A stretch of DNA of 64,000 bases, from assembly GCF_029360705.1 (NCBI RefSeq), contig NZ_JARKMX010000008.1, positions 2,906,202 through 2,970,201 of the forward strand. Reading direction: 5' to 3'. Positions 18,471-27,404 of this stretch are shown one piece after another (the first letter of the stretch is position 1; each line of letters opens with the position of its first letter). The position numbers were made by a program, and so were the translations under genes. The stretch is from Paraflavitalea pollutisoli (GTDB lineage Bacteria; Bacteroidota; Bacteroidia; Chitinophagales; Chitinophagaceae). Below the pieces are notes generated by a model. That model was given only the letters and a program-made list of their open reading frames with translations. It was not told the origin of the DNA and made no database searches.

Positions 18471-20333
18471 TTATGGTACAAACCAGCCCATCGGCAACTG
18501 TATCAATCTGCCATTGTAATTGCCGTCATTGCGGTATAGAATGATAAAGCGACCATCCAATGTTGCCGTGGTACCTGTAATGTAATACATAGCATCATAG
18601 CTCACCGGGATGGTGCCGGTGGCAAAATCGACCATATCCAGCTTATTGGTATTCGCGTAAAAGATCGTTTGCTGCTTGCCGGGCAAATAGTAAAAATCCA
18701 TCGCATTCACCGTATTGATCTCCGCAAAACTCATGATGCGGGACTGTTGGCCGGTTACAGGATTTACGATCAGCTGTTGATAATTTTGACAGGCAAATAC
18801 ATCGGTATTGGTACGACTTGGGGTAATAGACCGGTTGTATTGCCCATTCGATGGTTTATATACCGTAAACAACCTCAATGACGGGTCGTAAGTACTGATC
18901 GCGCTTTCGGATTCCTGGGTCAGTAAGATCTTCGATTGATCGAAATTGAGTTGCCCCCGGTTATAGGAGTAAGACGCTTCACCAGGCAACGATTCATACC
19001 AGATCCGGTGATTGTCGGCCGCATCGATAAACCAATGGAGCGCGCTATTATAGGAGGATATGTCGCCGAGCCATAACATGCCTTTTCCACTTTTGGTAAA
19101 CACCAGCTTGGACGGATAAATATACGGCCCGTTGTACAGGTAGCTAGGTCTGGCCGGGTCAGCCACCATATCCATCACTTGCTCTGTTGCACCCGCCTGG
19201 TTCAATATGTACAACTTAGAGGTGTAACTGAAAGCAACATACAGCTTGTTGTTGTAAGGGTTGATCGTGAACAGGATCGTTTCGCGGTTCTCTTCGTTGG
19301 GCAGATCTATTCGCTTCAATATGTCGAAACTGTACATATCGATCTTATACAGCGCATTCGGGTGGCTGGTGGCTATCCAATAGGAATGATCCGCATCATT
19401 GACCTGATGAGCCACAATATGCCCCTGAATCTTTTGAACATTATTGTAAAAACCTGTCGTGGTAGTGAAAGTATACTGATCACCCATACTATTGGTGGTC
19501 ACGATCGTAAATGAATAATCGCCACCCAGGGCAGCACAGGCATAGCTGAAAACCGCCTTATTGCCCGAATAGGTGATTCCCATATCGGACTGACAGGTAG
19601 TCAACCCGGCAAACATACGTGTGATCTTAACAGGTGTATTGAACTGAAGCTCGATCGAATCCCGGATCGACCGGGCCAGATTGCCGGGTAAGGGACGCGT
19701 GCCCAATAACCGGATCTCCGGAACTTGCTTCACGACGATCTGCTTTACCACGCTGCCTGCCCGCAAAGTAATCAAACCTTGCCGCACCGTATCCAAGGTA
19801 GAAGCCGCGATCTTCACGATGGCAGAATCAGATCCCTGGTACCCGGTCTTGAGCGGCACGATCCAATCGTTGGCAGACGTCACTACCCATCCTGTATTAC
19901 TCGACACTTTCAAGGTATAACTGGCAGCAAACCCATGTGCCATCAGCACGGTATCCGATAAATAATTAAAAAAGGCCGTCCCCGCTTTCAGCACGATGTC
20001 CTTCACCAACGTATCTCCGCTGGTAACTGGTATAGCTTGTGTGGTTTCAATATACCCTTCTTTTTTAACGACCAGGTTGTAAGAACCCTCGGCTAGCGAT
20101 TTGAACAGGTATTCTCCATCCACCGCAGGCTGCTGCGTATTTACTGTGTTGCCTTGCAGCGTAACCACCGAACCTGGCAACAACTGACCGTACTCGTTTA
20201 AAACCTTTCCTGTCACCATACCAGGCGCAGGAGGATCCGGAACAACCGGATCTTCTTTGTCTTTGCCGCACCGTACAAGTACAAAAGACAGCAGCAAACC
20301 AACCAGGATAACAGCGTTCGTATTCTTTTTCAT
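18471..20333 (-). CDS. Lipoprotein: carboxypeptidase-regulatory-like, BACON-like and propeller-like domains
   Basis: 620 residues. Signal with lipobox LVRC (Cys22) then a Pro-rich linker. Residues about 38-110 form a carboxypeptidase-D-regulatory-like beta-sandwich (VTGKVLNEYGQLLPGSVVTLQ, GEYLFKSLAEGSYNLVVKKEGY). Next, about 115-205, is a BACON-like domain (SNTGWVVTSANDWIVPLKTGYQGSDS, split here by normal strand breaks), a module associated with carbohydrate-binding lipoproteins in Bacteroidota. The C-terminal 300 residues repeat segments such as NPYNNKLYVAFSYTSKLYILN, a beta-propeller pattern. Last of three lipoprotein genes spaced 12 and 5 bases apart, clearly one operon. Probably surface exposed; ligand unknown. 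Confidence 0.8.
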   Translation of the reverse strand: MKKNTNAVILVGLLLSFVLVRCGKDKEDPVVPDPPAPGMVTGKVLNEYGQLLPGSVVTLQGNTVNTQQPAVDGEYLFKSLAEGSYNLVVKKEGYIETTQAIPVTSGDTLVKDIVLKAGTAFFNYLSDTVLMAHGFAASYTLKVSSNTGWVVTSANDWIVPLKTGYQGSDSAIVKIAASTLDTVRQGLITLRAGSVVKQIVVKQVPEIRLLGTRPLPGNLARSIRDSIELQFNTPVKITRMFAGLTTCQSDMGITYSGNKAVFSYACAALGGDYSFTIVTTNSMGDQYTFTTTTGFYNNVQKIQGHIVAHQVNDADHSYWIATSHPNALYKIDMYSFDILKRIDLPNEENRETILFTINPYNNKLYVAFSYTSKLYILNQAGATEQVMDMVADPARPSYLYNGPYIYPSKLVFTKSGKGMLWLGDISSYNSALHWFIDAADNHRIWYESLPGEASYSYNRGQLNFDQSKILLTQESESAISTYDPSLRLFTVYKPSNGQYNRSITPSRTNTDVFACQNYQQLIVNPVTGQQSRIMSFAEINTVNAMDFYYLPGKQQTIFYANTNKLDMVDFATGTIPVSYDAMYYITGTTATLDGRFIILYRNDGNYNGRLIQLPMGWFVP

Positions 20334-20345
20334 AACAGCCGGGAC

Positions 20346-21809
20346 TTATTTGATATTGCCAGATTCATCTACCTGCAGCAAAAGCATTTCCGAATAGTAA
20401 CTTCCGGTAGAATAATTGTTACGTATCATTTCCGCCGTTGCCAGGTATCCTCCCTTTCTCAACGGTAGTAAAGAACGGGGCCAGCTACTTGAACAACAGC
20501 TATAGCCATTTCCTATCTTTAAACGGCCGTCCGGCCTTACCGTCCAGCCCTGCACACCCTGCAGGTCATATTGATTGACGATCATGCGGAAACCATTGCC
20601 TGGCTCCTCTTCCATGACCACGATCTTGCTATCCCCCAGTCCTGCCATGGCATGTACACGGTTGACCGCCAGCCGGCGATCCAGGAAGACGCCGCCTGGT
20701 GAGAAATAATAGAGGCCCCTGAAAGAGCCATTGGCCACTGCATAGTTTCCATTGGCGATTTTGGTAATCTTGGTATCCAACCAGTTGTTCCAGTTCAGTC
20801 CCCAGAATACAGTATTTTGCCATACCACCTGACCGCTGTTGTTCACCTTCACGATCAACAGGGAATCACAATCGAGGCAACCGTTCACAGCCCGCTTCAC
20901 ACCGGCCACCACCGCTCCATCTTGTTCAAAAACGGCGTTTCCTGAAAACAGCATCCCTTCCCGGTCCAACAATTTCTCCCATTGCACATTGCCATCTCCG
21001 TCAGTTTTCCGCAGCAGCGTATGGTAATTAAAATTGCCGTTACCGGCCGGCACTGGCCTGGTTCCTACAATACCATAGCCTCCATCGGCTAGTGTGGAAA
21101 TGGCGGATAAATAGTTTTCAGCGGCACCTGTTTGCTTTGACCAAAGCAATGTGCCATCCGGACTTAACTTGATCAACTGGTTTTGTTGATCGCTGCCGTT
21201 GGTGTTCCCGGTAAACACGTAGTTACCATCGGCCGAGCGGGTCATGGCATTGAGGCGGTAGCCGGAAGGCAATGTTTTCATCGATACCTGCTTCATCAGG
21301 CTATCCAGGTGATACAGGAACTGGCCTGTATTATAATCTTTTGAAGCCAATACTGTAAAGCCGAGATCCGGATTCTCCACCACGGCTACCGGAGACAAAT
21401 TGACCTTTTCACCCTGGTTAATGAGCTGCTGCCCCATCCGGGCAAACAGTGTTACAGACACCGTATCGAAAGCCTTGCCGGCATTCGAAACAAACAGCGA
21501 CACTTTATATTGTCCACGCTTAGTATAGCGGTGCTTCGGGTGTTTGAGTTCGGAAGTTGTCCCGTCTCCAAAATCCCATTTATAGGAAATATCAGCGCTA
21601 CTGTCTGAGCAATTCCGGAAATAAAAGGAAGAGTCGACAAAGGTCGATTGATTGTTGATCAGGAAAGATCCATAAGGATCGTAGGTCTGCACGGTAAAGC
21701 AGGCATAGGGTGCATCGATATACACCGTATGTTCTTTGGTACAGCCAGCCATGCCCAATATGAGCAGGATACCACACAGTAACTTCGTCAGGGAAGGTGC
21801 TTGCTTCAT
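20346..21809 (-). CDS. PKD-domain lipoprotein with propeller-like repeats
   Basis: 487 residues. Lipobox GMAGC with Cys22-23 region followed by TKEHTVYI. Residues about 60-120 are a PKD domain with the signature KWDFGDGTTSELKHPKHRYT and GQYKVSLFVSN. The rest repeats segments of the type DGNYVFTGNTNGSDQQNQLIKLSPDG, LADGGYGIVGTRP and NGNYAVANGSF, as in propeller proteins that record 'deed and step' style repeats. Middle gene of the lipoprotein operon, 5 bases after the upstream gene and 12 before the downstream one. No enzyme motif visible. The differing N-terminal modules of the three neighbours suggest a shared surface role with distinct ligands. Confidence 0.8.
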   Translation of the reverse strand: MKQAPSLTKLLCGILLILGMAGCTKEHTVYIDAPYACFTVQTYDPYGSFLINNQSTFVDSSFYFRNCSDSSADISYKWDFGDGTTSELKHPKHRYTKRGQYKVSLFVSNAGKAFDTVSVTLFARMGQQLINQGEKVNLSPVAVVENPDLGFTVLASKDYNTGQFLYHLDSLMKQVSMKTLPSGYRLNAMTRSADGNYVFTGNTNGSDQQNQLIKLSPDGTLLWSKQTGAAENYLSAISTLADGGYGIVGTRPVPAGNGNFNYHTLLRKTDGDGNVQWEKLLDREGMLFSGNAVFEQDGAVVAGVKRAVNGCLDCDSLLIVKVNNSGQVVWQNTVFWGLNWNNWLDTKITKIANGNYAVANGSFRGLYYFSPGGVFLDRRLAVNRVHAMAGLGDSKIVVMEEEPGNGFRMIVNQYDLQGVQGWTVRPDGRLKIGNGYSCCSSSWPRSLLPLRKGGYLATAEMIRNNYSTGSYYSEMLLLQVDESGNIK

Positions 21810-21814
21810 AGGGA

Positions 21815-23110
21815 CTAGAGGTCTATTTTTTCAATAAACAAATAGGTATTCTGGGAATTCAGTGTCAGCTTGCCGACTGCAACCAGCGACTGGCCATCGC
21901 GGAAAATTTTATAGGGATAATTACTGGTCGGATAATTACCGGTATTGGTAGTGCCCGGGTAAGTAATGACGTCGATCTTCTTAGCCGTCGCACTGGCTGC
22001 ATAGATAATAGAACCGGTCTCATTGAAAGCAAAATCGGAGTAACTGCCATATTCCTTCAGGTAGCGGTCGAATCCCAACGACTTATTGAGCACCGTGCCA
22101 TAGGAAGAGGTGATAAGCCGACTTCCGTCAGGGAAAGACCGTACAATGGAAGGGTCTACCCTGAAATCGCCATGAAAATCATCTTCCCGTTTTTCCAGGG
22201 GAACACCATCGGCATTGAAAGAGTAATAACCAAGGCTCACCGGAATGATGTTGAGCGTTACATCGATCATCTCGATCGTATTGCCGTTCGATTCCAATGG
22301 CACAACGCGCGTACGATCCCAGTAACCGGTACGTCCCACCAGCTCCTTCGTGACACGGTCATATACCTTGATACAGTTGGAATACCCACCGGCGCTCTTC
22401 TCAGACGACCCCACAAACAGCTTCCCTTTCTTCGCCGCCACAGAGCCGATCCCGTAACCGGCCACATAGATCCTGTCCTTCAGCTCCAGGGTAGCCGCAT
22501 CATGTATCTGCAGCCAGCCGTCAGCAGTAGGTACATAGAACTCCTTCGCACCATTCAACTCACCCAAACTGCAATAACCAATGGCCGAAGGAAACGATTT
22601 CGACAACAGGACCTTGCTATTCGCATAATCGACGATATGAACCTTTTGTGATTCTGTAATATATACCCACTTTCGCTGCAGGTCGATCAGTACATCGGTG
22701 GGCGTGGCCTGGAGAAACGTATTGAGACGTTGATAATACACGCTGCCCCAAACGGGGTTACGCGGCATAGAATCCTGGTATACGTAGAGAGAGTAGTAGA
22801 TATCCCGGGCAAATGGCATTTTTGTTTCCGTGAAACTGGTATGCGTAACGTCTTTACTGGAATCAACCGGTGTACTGATAGTTTCCATCTTCCCTTTGTT
22901 CAGGTAGGTGGCTTGTCGAACCAGCATATATTTTCGGAAGTCTTTGCCGGGAAACGGGTTCCATCTCAACTCAATGGTTGAATCATTAATGACTCTTTCA
23001 ATACGAAAATTCAGGCCATCACGGGGAGAAGGCACAATTTCAACAATTTCATCTTTGGTGCAGGCCATGAACAGGCAGCACAGGACTAGGTAGAGGGTTG
23101 CTTTTTTCAT
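21815..23110 (-). CDS. Lipoprotein with fibronectin-III-like N-terminus and propeller-like body
   Basis: 431 residues. Lipobox LFMAC (Cys17). Residues about 30-130 look like a fibronectin type III domain (STIELRWNPFPGKDFRKYML, then DIYYSLYVYQDS). The remainder has quasi-repeats of the YVTN or propeller type: RKWVYITESQKVHIVDYANSK, KEFYVPTADGWLQIHDAATL, KGKLFVGSSEKS and GSIIYAASATAKKIDVITY. First gene of the three-lipoprotein operon; a perfect 18-base palindrome lies 41 bases upstream of its start. The product is likely on the cell surface. No catalytic residues are evident. Confidence 0.8.
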   Translation of the reverse strand: MKKATLYLVLCCLFMACTKDEIVEIVPSPRDGLNFRIERVINDSTIELRWNPFPGKDFRKYMLVRQATYLNKGKMETISTPVDSSKDVTHTSFTETKMPFARDIYYSLYVYQDSMPRNPVWGSVYYQRLNTFLQATPTDVLIDLQRKWVYITESQKVHIVDYANSKVLLSKSFPSAIGYCSLGELNGAKEFYVPTADGWLQIHDAATLELKDRIYVAGYGIGSVAAKKGKLFVGSSEKSAGGYSNCIKVYDRVTKELVGRTGYWDRTRVVPLESNGNTIEMIDVTLNIIPVSLGYYSFNADGVPLEKREDDFHGDFRVDPSIVRSFPDGSRLITSSYGTVLNKSLGFDRYLKEYGSYSDFAFNETGSIIYAASATAKKIDVITYPGTTNTGNYPTSNYPYKIFRDGQSLVAVGKLTLNSQNTYLFIEKIDL

Positions 23111-23150
23111 AAACAGGACCCGTAAAGTAAACCCTTTTTATGGCACTCCC

Positions 23151-23168
23151 AATACAGGCTCCTGTATT
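23151..23168. promoter_or_regulatory. Perfect palindrome, possible operator
   Basis: AATACAGGCTCCTGTATT: two 8-base arms around a 2-base centre, 41 bases upstream of the first lipoprotein gene and 72 bases after the GH95 stop. There is no T tract on either side long enough to make a convincing terminator, so a binding site for a dimeric regulator is the better guess. Confidence 0.4.
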
Positions 23169-23239
23169 AACATAAATTTCAACAGCCGAAAAATGCCCAT
23201 CAGCGTTAGACAACCTTCCCTGTCATTTTTGGCTGATCG

Positions 23240-25714
23240 TTACCGTTGAGTGGCAACAATGTCATATTTACATCCCTTTACAGTAGAGAATTTTGCGATA
23301 TAATAGTTCCCATCACGGGAATAGGCAGCCTTCGCACCTTTTACCGTTGCAGCAGCCGATGTCCGTACGATACAATCACTGCCGGCGACAGAATAGATCG
23401 TCGCTTTTTGCAGCGCTCCCTCCTGCCAGGAAATACTCACCTCAAAATTTCCCCGCGCCTTCAGGCCACTGACTGTGCCGGTTGCCCATCGGCTGGGTAA
23501 CGCAGGTAGCAGGTGCAATTCGCCCAGGTGGCTTTGCAACAACAGTTCCGCCATACCGGCAGCGCCGCCGAAATTACCATCGATCTGAAACGGTGGATGT
23601 GCATCGAACAGGTTCGCATAGGCACCACCACCCTTGGCATAATCCGTACCCTCCTGCCCGGTAAGCCGCAACAGGTCTTTGATCAGTTTACCCGCACGGT
23701 CCCCATCCAACAGCCGCGCCCAGAAATTGATCTTCCAGGCCAGACTCCAGCCGGTGCCTTCGTCGCCCCGCAATTCGAGAGTCGTACGGGCTGCCTTCGC
23801 GAAATCGGGATTTTTCAAGGGCGCAATCTGCCGACCGGGATGCAGACCAAACAAATGCGATACATGCCGGTGGTGTGGCTCCGGATCTTCCCAATCTTTG
23901 AACCACTCCTGCAGGTTTCCCTTTTTGCCAATGTGCAAAGGATACAATTTATCTCGTTTTGCCATGATCATGGCGCGGTAGTCAGCATCGATACCCAATG
24001 CCTGCGAAGCTTCGATCAGGTTGGTAAACAGGTCCCAGATGATCGACATATCCATCGTGGTAGCAACCGACACACTGCCGGGCTTGCCCTTATCATCGAA
24101 AAAGCGGTTCTCCGGCGACAGCGATGGAGCCGTCACCAGGTAGCCGTCTTTGTCTTCCACGAGGAAATCCAGGCAAAACTGCGCTGCGCCCTTCATCAGG
24201 GGATAAGCCGTATCTTTTAAATAAGTTTTGTTTCTGGTAAACTCGTAATGCCACCACAGGTGCTGCGACATCCAGGGCGCCCCCATGGTCCAGTTGGCCC
24301 ACATCGGATCCCCCTTACCCAGGTCACCCACGGGATTCGTGAGTCCCCATATATCACTGTTGTGGTGCAAGGTCCAACCACCCGCATGGTAAAACTCCTT
24401 GGCGGTGACTGCACCGGTCACGGCAACGTTCCCGATAAACTGGATCAGGGGCTGGTGCAGCTCCGACAGGTTCAACACCTCGGCAGGCCAATAATTCATT
24501 TGTGTGTTGATGTTCGTTGTATAGTTTGAGCTCCATGGTGGTCGCATTTCCTTGTTCCAGATCCCCTGCAGGTTGGCAGGCACACCTGGTGTACGGGAAC
24601 TGCTGATCAGCAGGTAACGGGCATAGTGAAAATACAAAACATCCAGGCCCGGATCCTGCCGGCCCTGGGCATAGCCGATCAGCCGATCGATGGTCGGCAA
24701 GGCAGCATTGTTCTTATCCACCGGAGCAATATCCAGTTTTACACGATCGAAGTAGTGATGGTAGTCGGTTTGATGCCGGTTCAATAAACTGCTCCAGTTC
24801 TTCTGCACGGCTTTTTGTAAATAACCGGTTGAAAGGGCCCTCTCATCTTTACCCTCCGAATCAGGGCATTTGTTGAAACCGTTGAAACTGGTAGCAGCCG
24901 ATACATACACCAACACTTCAGAGGCATTCGACACCACGATGCCATTGGTGTCTGCCCGTACCGTACCGCCTTTAGTAACGGCTTTGATACGATAGTCGAA
25001 CCGCATACCCCGGCAACCAGTTGGATCATCCTGCGTGATCGGATTGTCCGACCGTACATAATTGGGATCGATATGGGAAGCCGCTTTACCTTTCACAACC
25101 AACTCGGCATTGCCAACCACCCCAAGCTGGTGTTTGACGGGAGAATTGGCAGACAGCACTACATTGATGCTATTGGCTTTGCTGGCAGTTAACCGGACCA
25201 CGATCACCTGGTCCGGGGCCGAACTGATGTATTCACGCGTATAGGATATGCCATCTGCGGTAAAGCGCGTAGTGGCCATAGCATTATTGATATTCAGGTC
25301 GCGGTAGTAACCGGTGATGGTGGTATCGCGAAAAGATTGCCGGATACGCAGATCACCCATCGGCAGGTACGATTCAGAATAATAGCCCTGCATTTGCTTC
25401 GACAGTTCCCAGGCCTTCTGGTAGTTTTCTTCCTTGAACAGCGCCTCCCGCACCTGCTGCAGGTAACCATAGGCCCCGGGATTCACATTGGTACGTACCG
25501 GCCCTCCATTCCACAAGGTGGCTTCATTCAATTGCAGCAGGTCTTCCTGTCCACCGCCAAAAACCATGGCGCCCAGTCGGCCATTACCCACCGGCAATGC
25601 CTCCGTCCATACGCGGGCAGGTTTATCATACCATAACTTAAGCGGTGATTGAGCAAAAACAGCAGCTGTAGCGATACACAGGCAGCAGATCGTTAGTAAG
25701 GTTGGGCGTATCAT
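23240..25714 (-). CDS. GH95 family alpha-L-fucosidase or alpha-L-galactosidase
   Basis: 824 residues, a typical GH95 length, with a signal peptide ending AAVFAQ. The N-terminal domain opens with [30 protein letters not shown], the family hallmark (read here in overlapping parts). Catalytic residues known from bifidobacterial AfcA appear conserved: Asn401 and Asn403 in [14 protein letters not shown], the general acid Glu535 in LSPENRFF, and Asp712 in [12 protein letters not shown]. The enzyme removes terminal alpha-1,2-L-fucose, or L-galactose in plant-type substrates, by inversion. It should be periplasmic. It lies upstream of the lipoprotein operon on the same strand with 129 bases between. 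Whether it is co-transcribed with them is open. Confidence 0.95.
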   Translation of the reverse strand: MIRPTLLTICCLCIATAAVFAQSPLKLWYDKPARVWTEALPVGNGRLGAMVFGGGQEDLLQLNEATLWNGGPVRTNVNPGAYGYLQQVREALFKEENYQKAWELSKQMQGYYSESYLPMGDLRIRQSFRDTTITGYYRDLNINNAMATTRFTADGISYTREYISSAPDQVIVVRLTASKANSINVVLSANSPVKHQLGVVGNAELVVKGKAASHIDPNYVRSDNPITQDDPTGCRGMRFDYRIKAVTKGGTVRADTNGIVVSNASEVLVYVSAATSFNGFNKCPDSEGKDERALSTGYLQKAVQKNWSSLLNRHQTDYHHYFDRVKLDIAPVDKNNAALPTIDRLIGYAQGRQDPGLDVLYFHYARYLLISSSRTPGVPANLQGIWNKEMRPPWSSNYTTNINTQMNYWPAEVLNLSELHQPLIQFIGNVAVTGAVTAKEFYHAGGWTLHHNSDIWGLTNPVGDLGKGDPMWANWTMGAPWMSQHLWWHYEFTRNKTYLKDTAYPLMKGAAQFCLDFLVEDKDGYLVTAPSLSPENRFFDDKGKPGSVSVATTMDMSIIWDLFTNLIEASQALGIDADYRAMIMAKRDKLYPLHIGKKGNLQEWFKDWEDPEPHHRHVSHLFGLHPGRQIAPLKNPDFAKAARTTLELRGDEGTGWSLAWKINFWARLLDGDRAGKLIKDLLRLTGQEGTDYAKGGGAYANLFDAHPPFQIDGNFGGAAGMAELLLQSHLGELHLLPALPSRWATGTVSGLKARGNFEVSISWQEGALQKATIYSVAGSDCIVRTSAAATVKGAKAAYSRDGNYYIAKFSTVKGCKYDIVATQR

Positions 25715-25851
25715 GGCCCCAAGATATCATATATTGATCATTTTGCCCATTCTTGACCATTGCTTTGTCGATATTACCAAAACAGACCGGCGGTACTGCA
25801 AGCTCCTGCGAAACTTCCTAATTTGAACCGGTTAAAACAAACAACCCTTCC

Positions 25852-27267
25852 ATGACACGCACTAACATTCTCCTCGCCGCCACAGCCGGCTTGTCGCTGA
25901 CATTGGCTGCCTGGTCTGGCAACAGCTATGTACCCACACCACCTGCTCCGGCCAATGACAGCACAGGTAAAGAACTGTATGTACCTGCCAAGATCTATCG
26001 AATACCCGAAAACAACGACTACAACAACAACGAAAGCGAATACAGCTACAAGCGGATGATCCAATCCGACAACATCGCTATCTTCTGGGCCAAAGAATTT
26101 GGCGACAATCCCACGTCCAATGCCGATTCTACCAAGCGCTTCGACCCCAATTATGCGATCAAAGAACTCGAACGTTTTTACAGCTTTTACGTCAACGACC
26201 TGAAGCTGGTACAAAAAGGCAAATCCATTTCTGACAAATACAAGGTACTGCTCTATGTGATTGGCGGCAACGAAGGCACAGCCTTTGGTGGTGGTATTGA
26301 AAACAAAGTAGGAGGTCTTTGGACGCCCGCCAAGCGCATGAATAAAGCTCCTTATGGAGCCCTAGCTCATGAACTCGGTCACTCGTTCCAGTTCCTGGCT
26401 TCTACCGACAATGGCGGCGGCCCCCGTGGCGCCATCATGGAAATGTCGGCCCAGTACATGCTGTGGCAGGTATATCCCGAGTGGATGACCTTCGAGAATT
26501 ACCACCTCAACGACTTCATGAAGAAAACACACTTCGCCTTCCTGCACCCCACCAATATGTACCACTCCCCCTATGTGTTTGAATATTGGTCCAACAAGAG
26601 AGGCATCGAATTCTTTGGCAACCTGTGCCGCGCTACCCAGCAAGGAGAAGATCCCGTAGCAACTTACAAAAGGATCACGAACCAAAACCAGGAGCAGTTC
26701 AACGACGAAATGTATGACGCCGTCAGTCATTTCATCACCTGGGACATGCCTCGCATAGAAAAAGTGGCCAACCGGTATGCCAACCAGCACACCACGGCAC
26801 TCAATACAGCAGCAGATGGCTGGTACAAGATTGCACCCGCCCGCTGTCCGCAGAATTATGGCTACAACGGTATCAAACTGAAAGTGCCGGCAGCAGGAAC
26901 TAAAGTAAAGCTGGATTTCAAAGGCATTGCGGGTGCAGAAGGATACAGCCAAACTAAAATAGACAAAGCAGGCTGGCGCTACGGCTTTGTAGCCTACAAG
27001 AAAGATGGCACCCGCGAATACGGCAAGATGCAAAAGACCGCCGATGGCAACACCAGCTTTAAAGTACCCAAAAACACGGAATACCTCTGGCTGGTGGTGA
27101 TGGGCGCTCCTACGGAACATTGGGCCGTGTCGATGGGCCGCCCCGGTGGCAACCGCAACAATGGCGGTGAAGCCCCCAAGCCCACTCCCGAAGAACAATG
27201 GGCTTACCAGTTCAAGTTGACAGGCACCTCTCCCGACGAATCGACGATCGCAGCGGCTACCAACTAA
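25852..27267 (+). CDS. DUF6055-like secreted zinc-peptidase-like protein
   Basis: 471 residues with a signal peptide (ILLAATAGLSLTLAAW). A zinc-binding HExxH motif is present: His173, Glu174 and His177 in ALAHELGHSFQF, followed at about 20 residues by GAIMEMSAQYMLW, where a Glu could be the third ligand as in gluzincins. I recall this layout from DUF6055 proteins of Bacteroidota. The C-terminal part has beta-rich segments and a Pro/Asn-rich region near KPTPEEQWAYQF. Likely substrate: a glycoprotein or peptide, but this is not shown. It is 137 bases upstream of the GH78 gene with a perfect hairpin between them. The -7 region CTAATTTG at about 25817-25824 is an imperfect promoter match. Confidence 0.7.
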   Translation: MTRTNILLAATAGLSLTLAAWSGNSYVPTPPAPANDSTGKELYVPAKIYRIPENNDYNNNESEYSYKRMIQSDNIAIFWAKEFGDNPTSNADSTKRFDPNYAIKELERFYSFYVNDLKLVQKGKSISDKYKVLLYVIGGNEGTAFGGGIENKVGGLWTPAKRMNKAPYGALAHELGHSFQFLASTDNGGGPRGAIMEMSAQYMLWQVYPEWMTFENYHLNDFMKKTHFAFLHPTNMYHSPYVFEYWSNKRGIEFFGNLCRATQQGEDPVATYKRITNQNQEQFNDEMYDAVSHFITWDMPRIEKVANRYANQHTTALNTAADGWYKIAPARCPQNYGYNGIKLKVPAAGTKVKLDFKGIAGAEGYSQTKIDKAGWRYGFVAYKKDGTREYGKMQKTADGNTSFKVPKNTEYLWLVVMGAPTEHWAVSMGRPGGNRNNGGEAPKPTPEEQWAYQFKLTGTSPDESTIAAATN

Positions 27268-27287
27268 GGTCCGCACACCATAACCCT

Positions 27288-27317
27288 GCAAAGCCACCGG
27301 CACCCCGGTGGCTTTGC
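27288..27317 (+). terminator. Hairpin terminator after the DUF6055-like gene
   Basis: Perfect 13-base stem GCAAAGCCACCGG / CCGGTGGCTTTGC with a 4-base loop, 20 bases after the stop. The following T run is weak (TATTTCC), so it may be only a partial stop. Confidence 0.6.
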
Positions 27318-27404
27318 TATTTCCGCCACACAGGATACCACAGGATGGAATTAGCCCATACCCATGTATATTCGGGTGCTTGATAAACTATTAACGCCCG
27401 CTAT

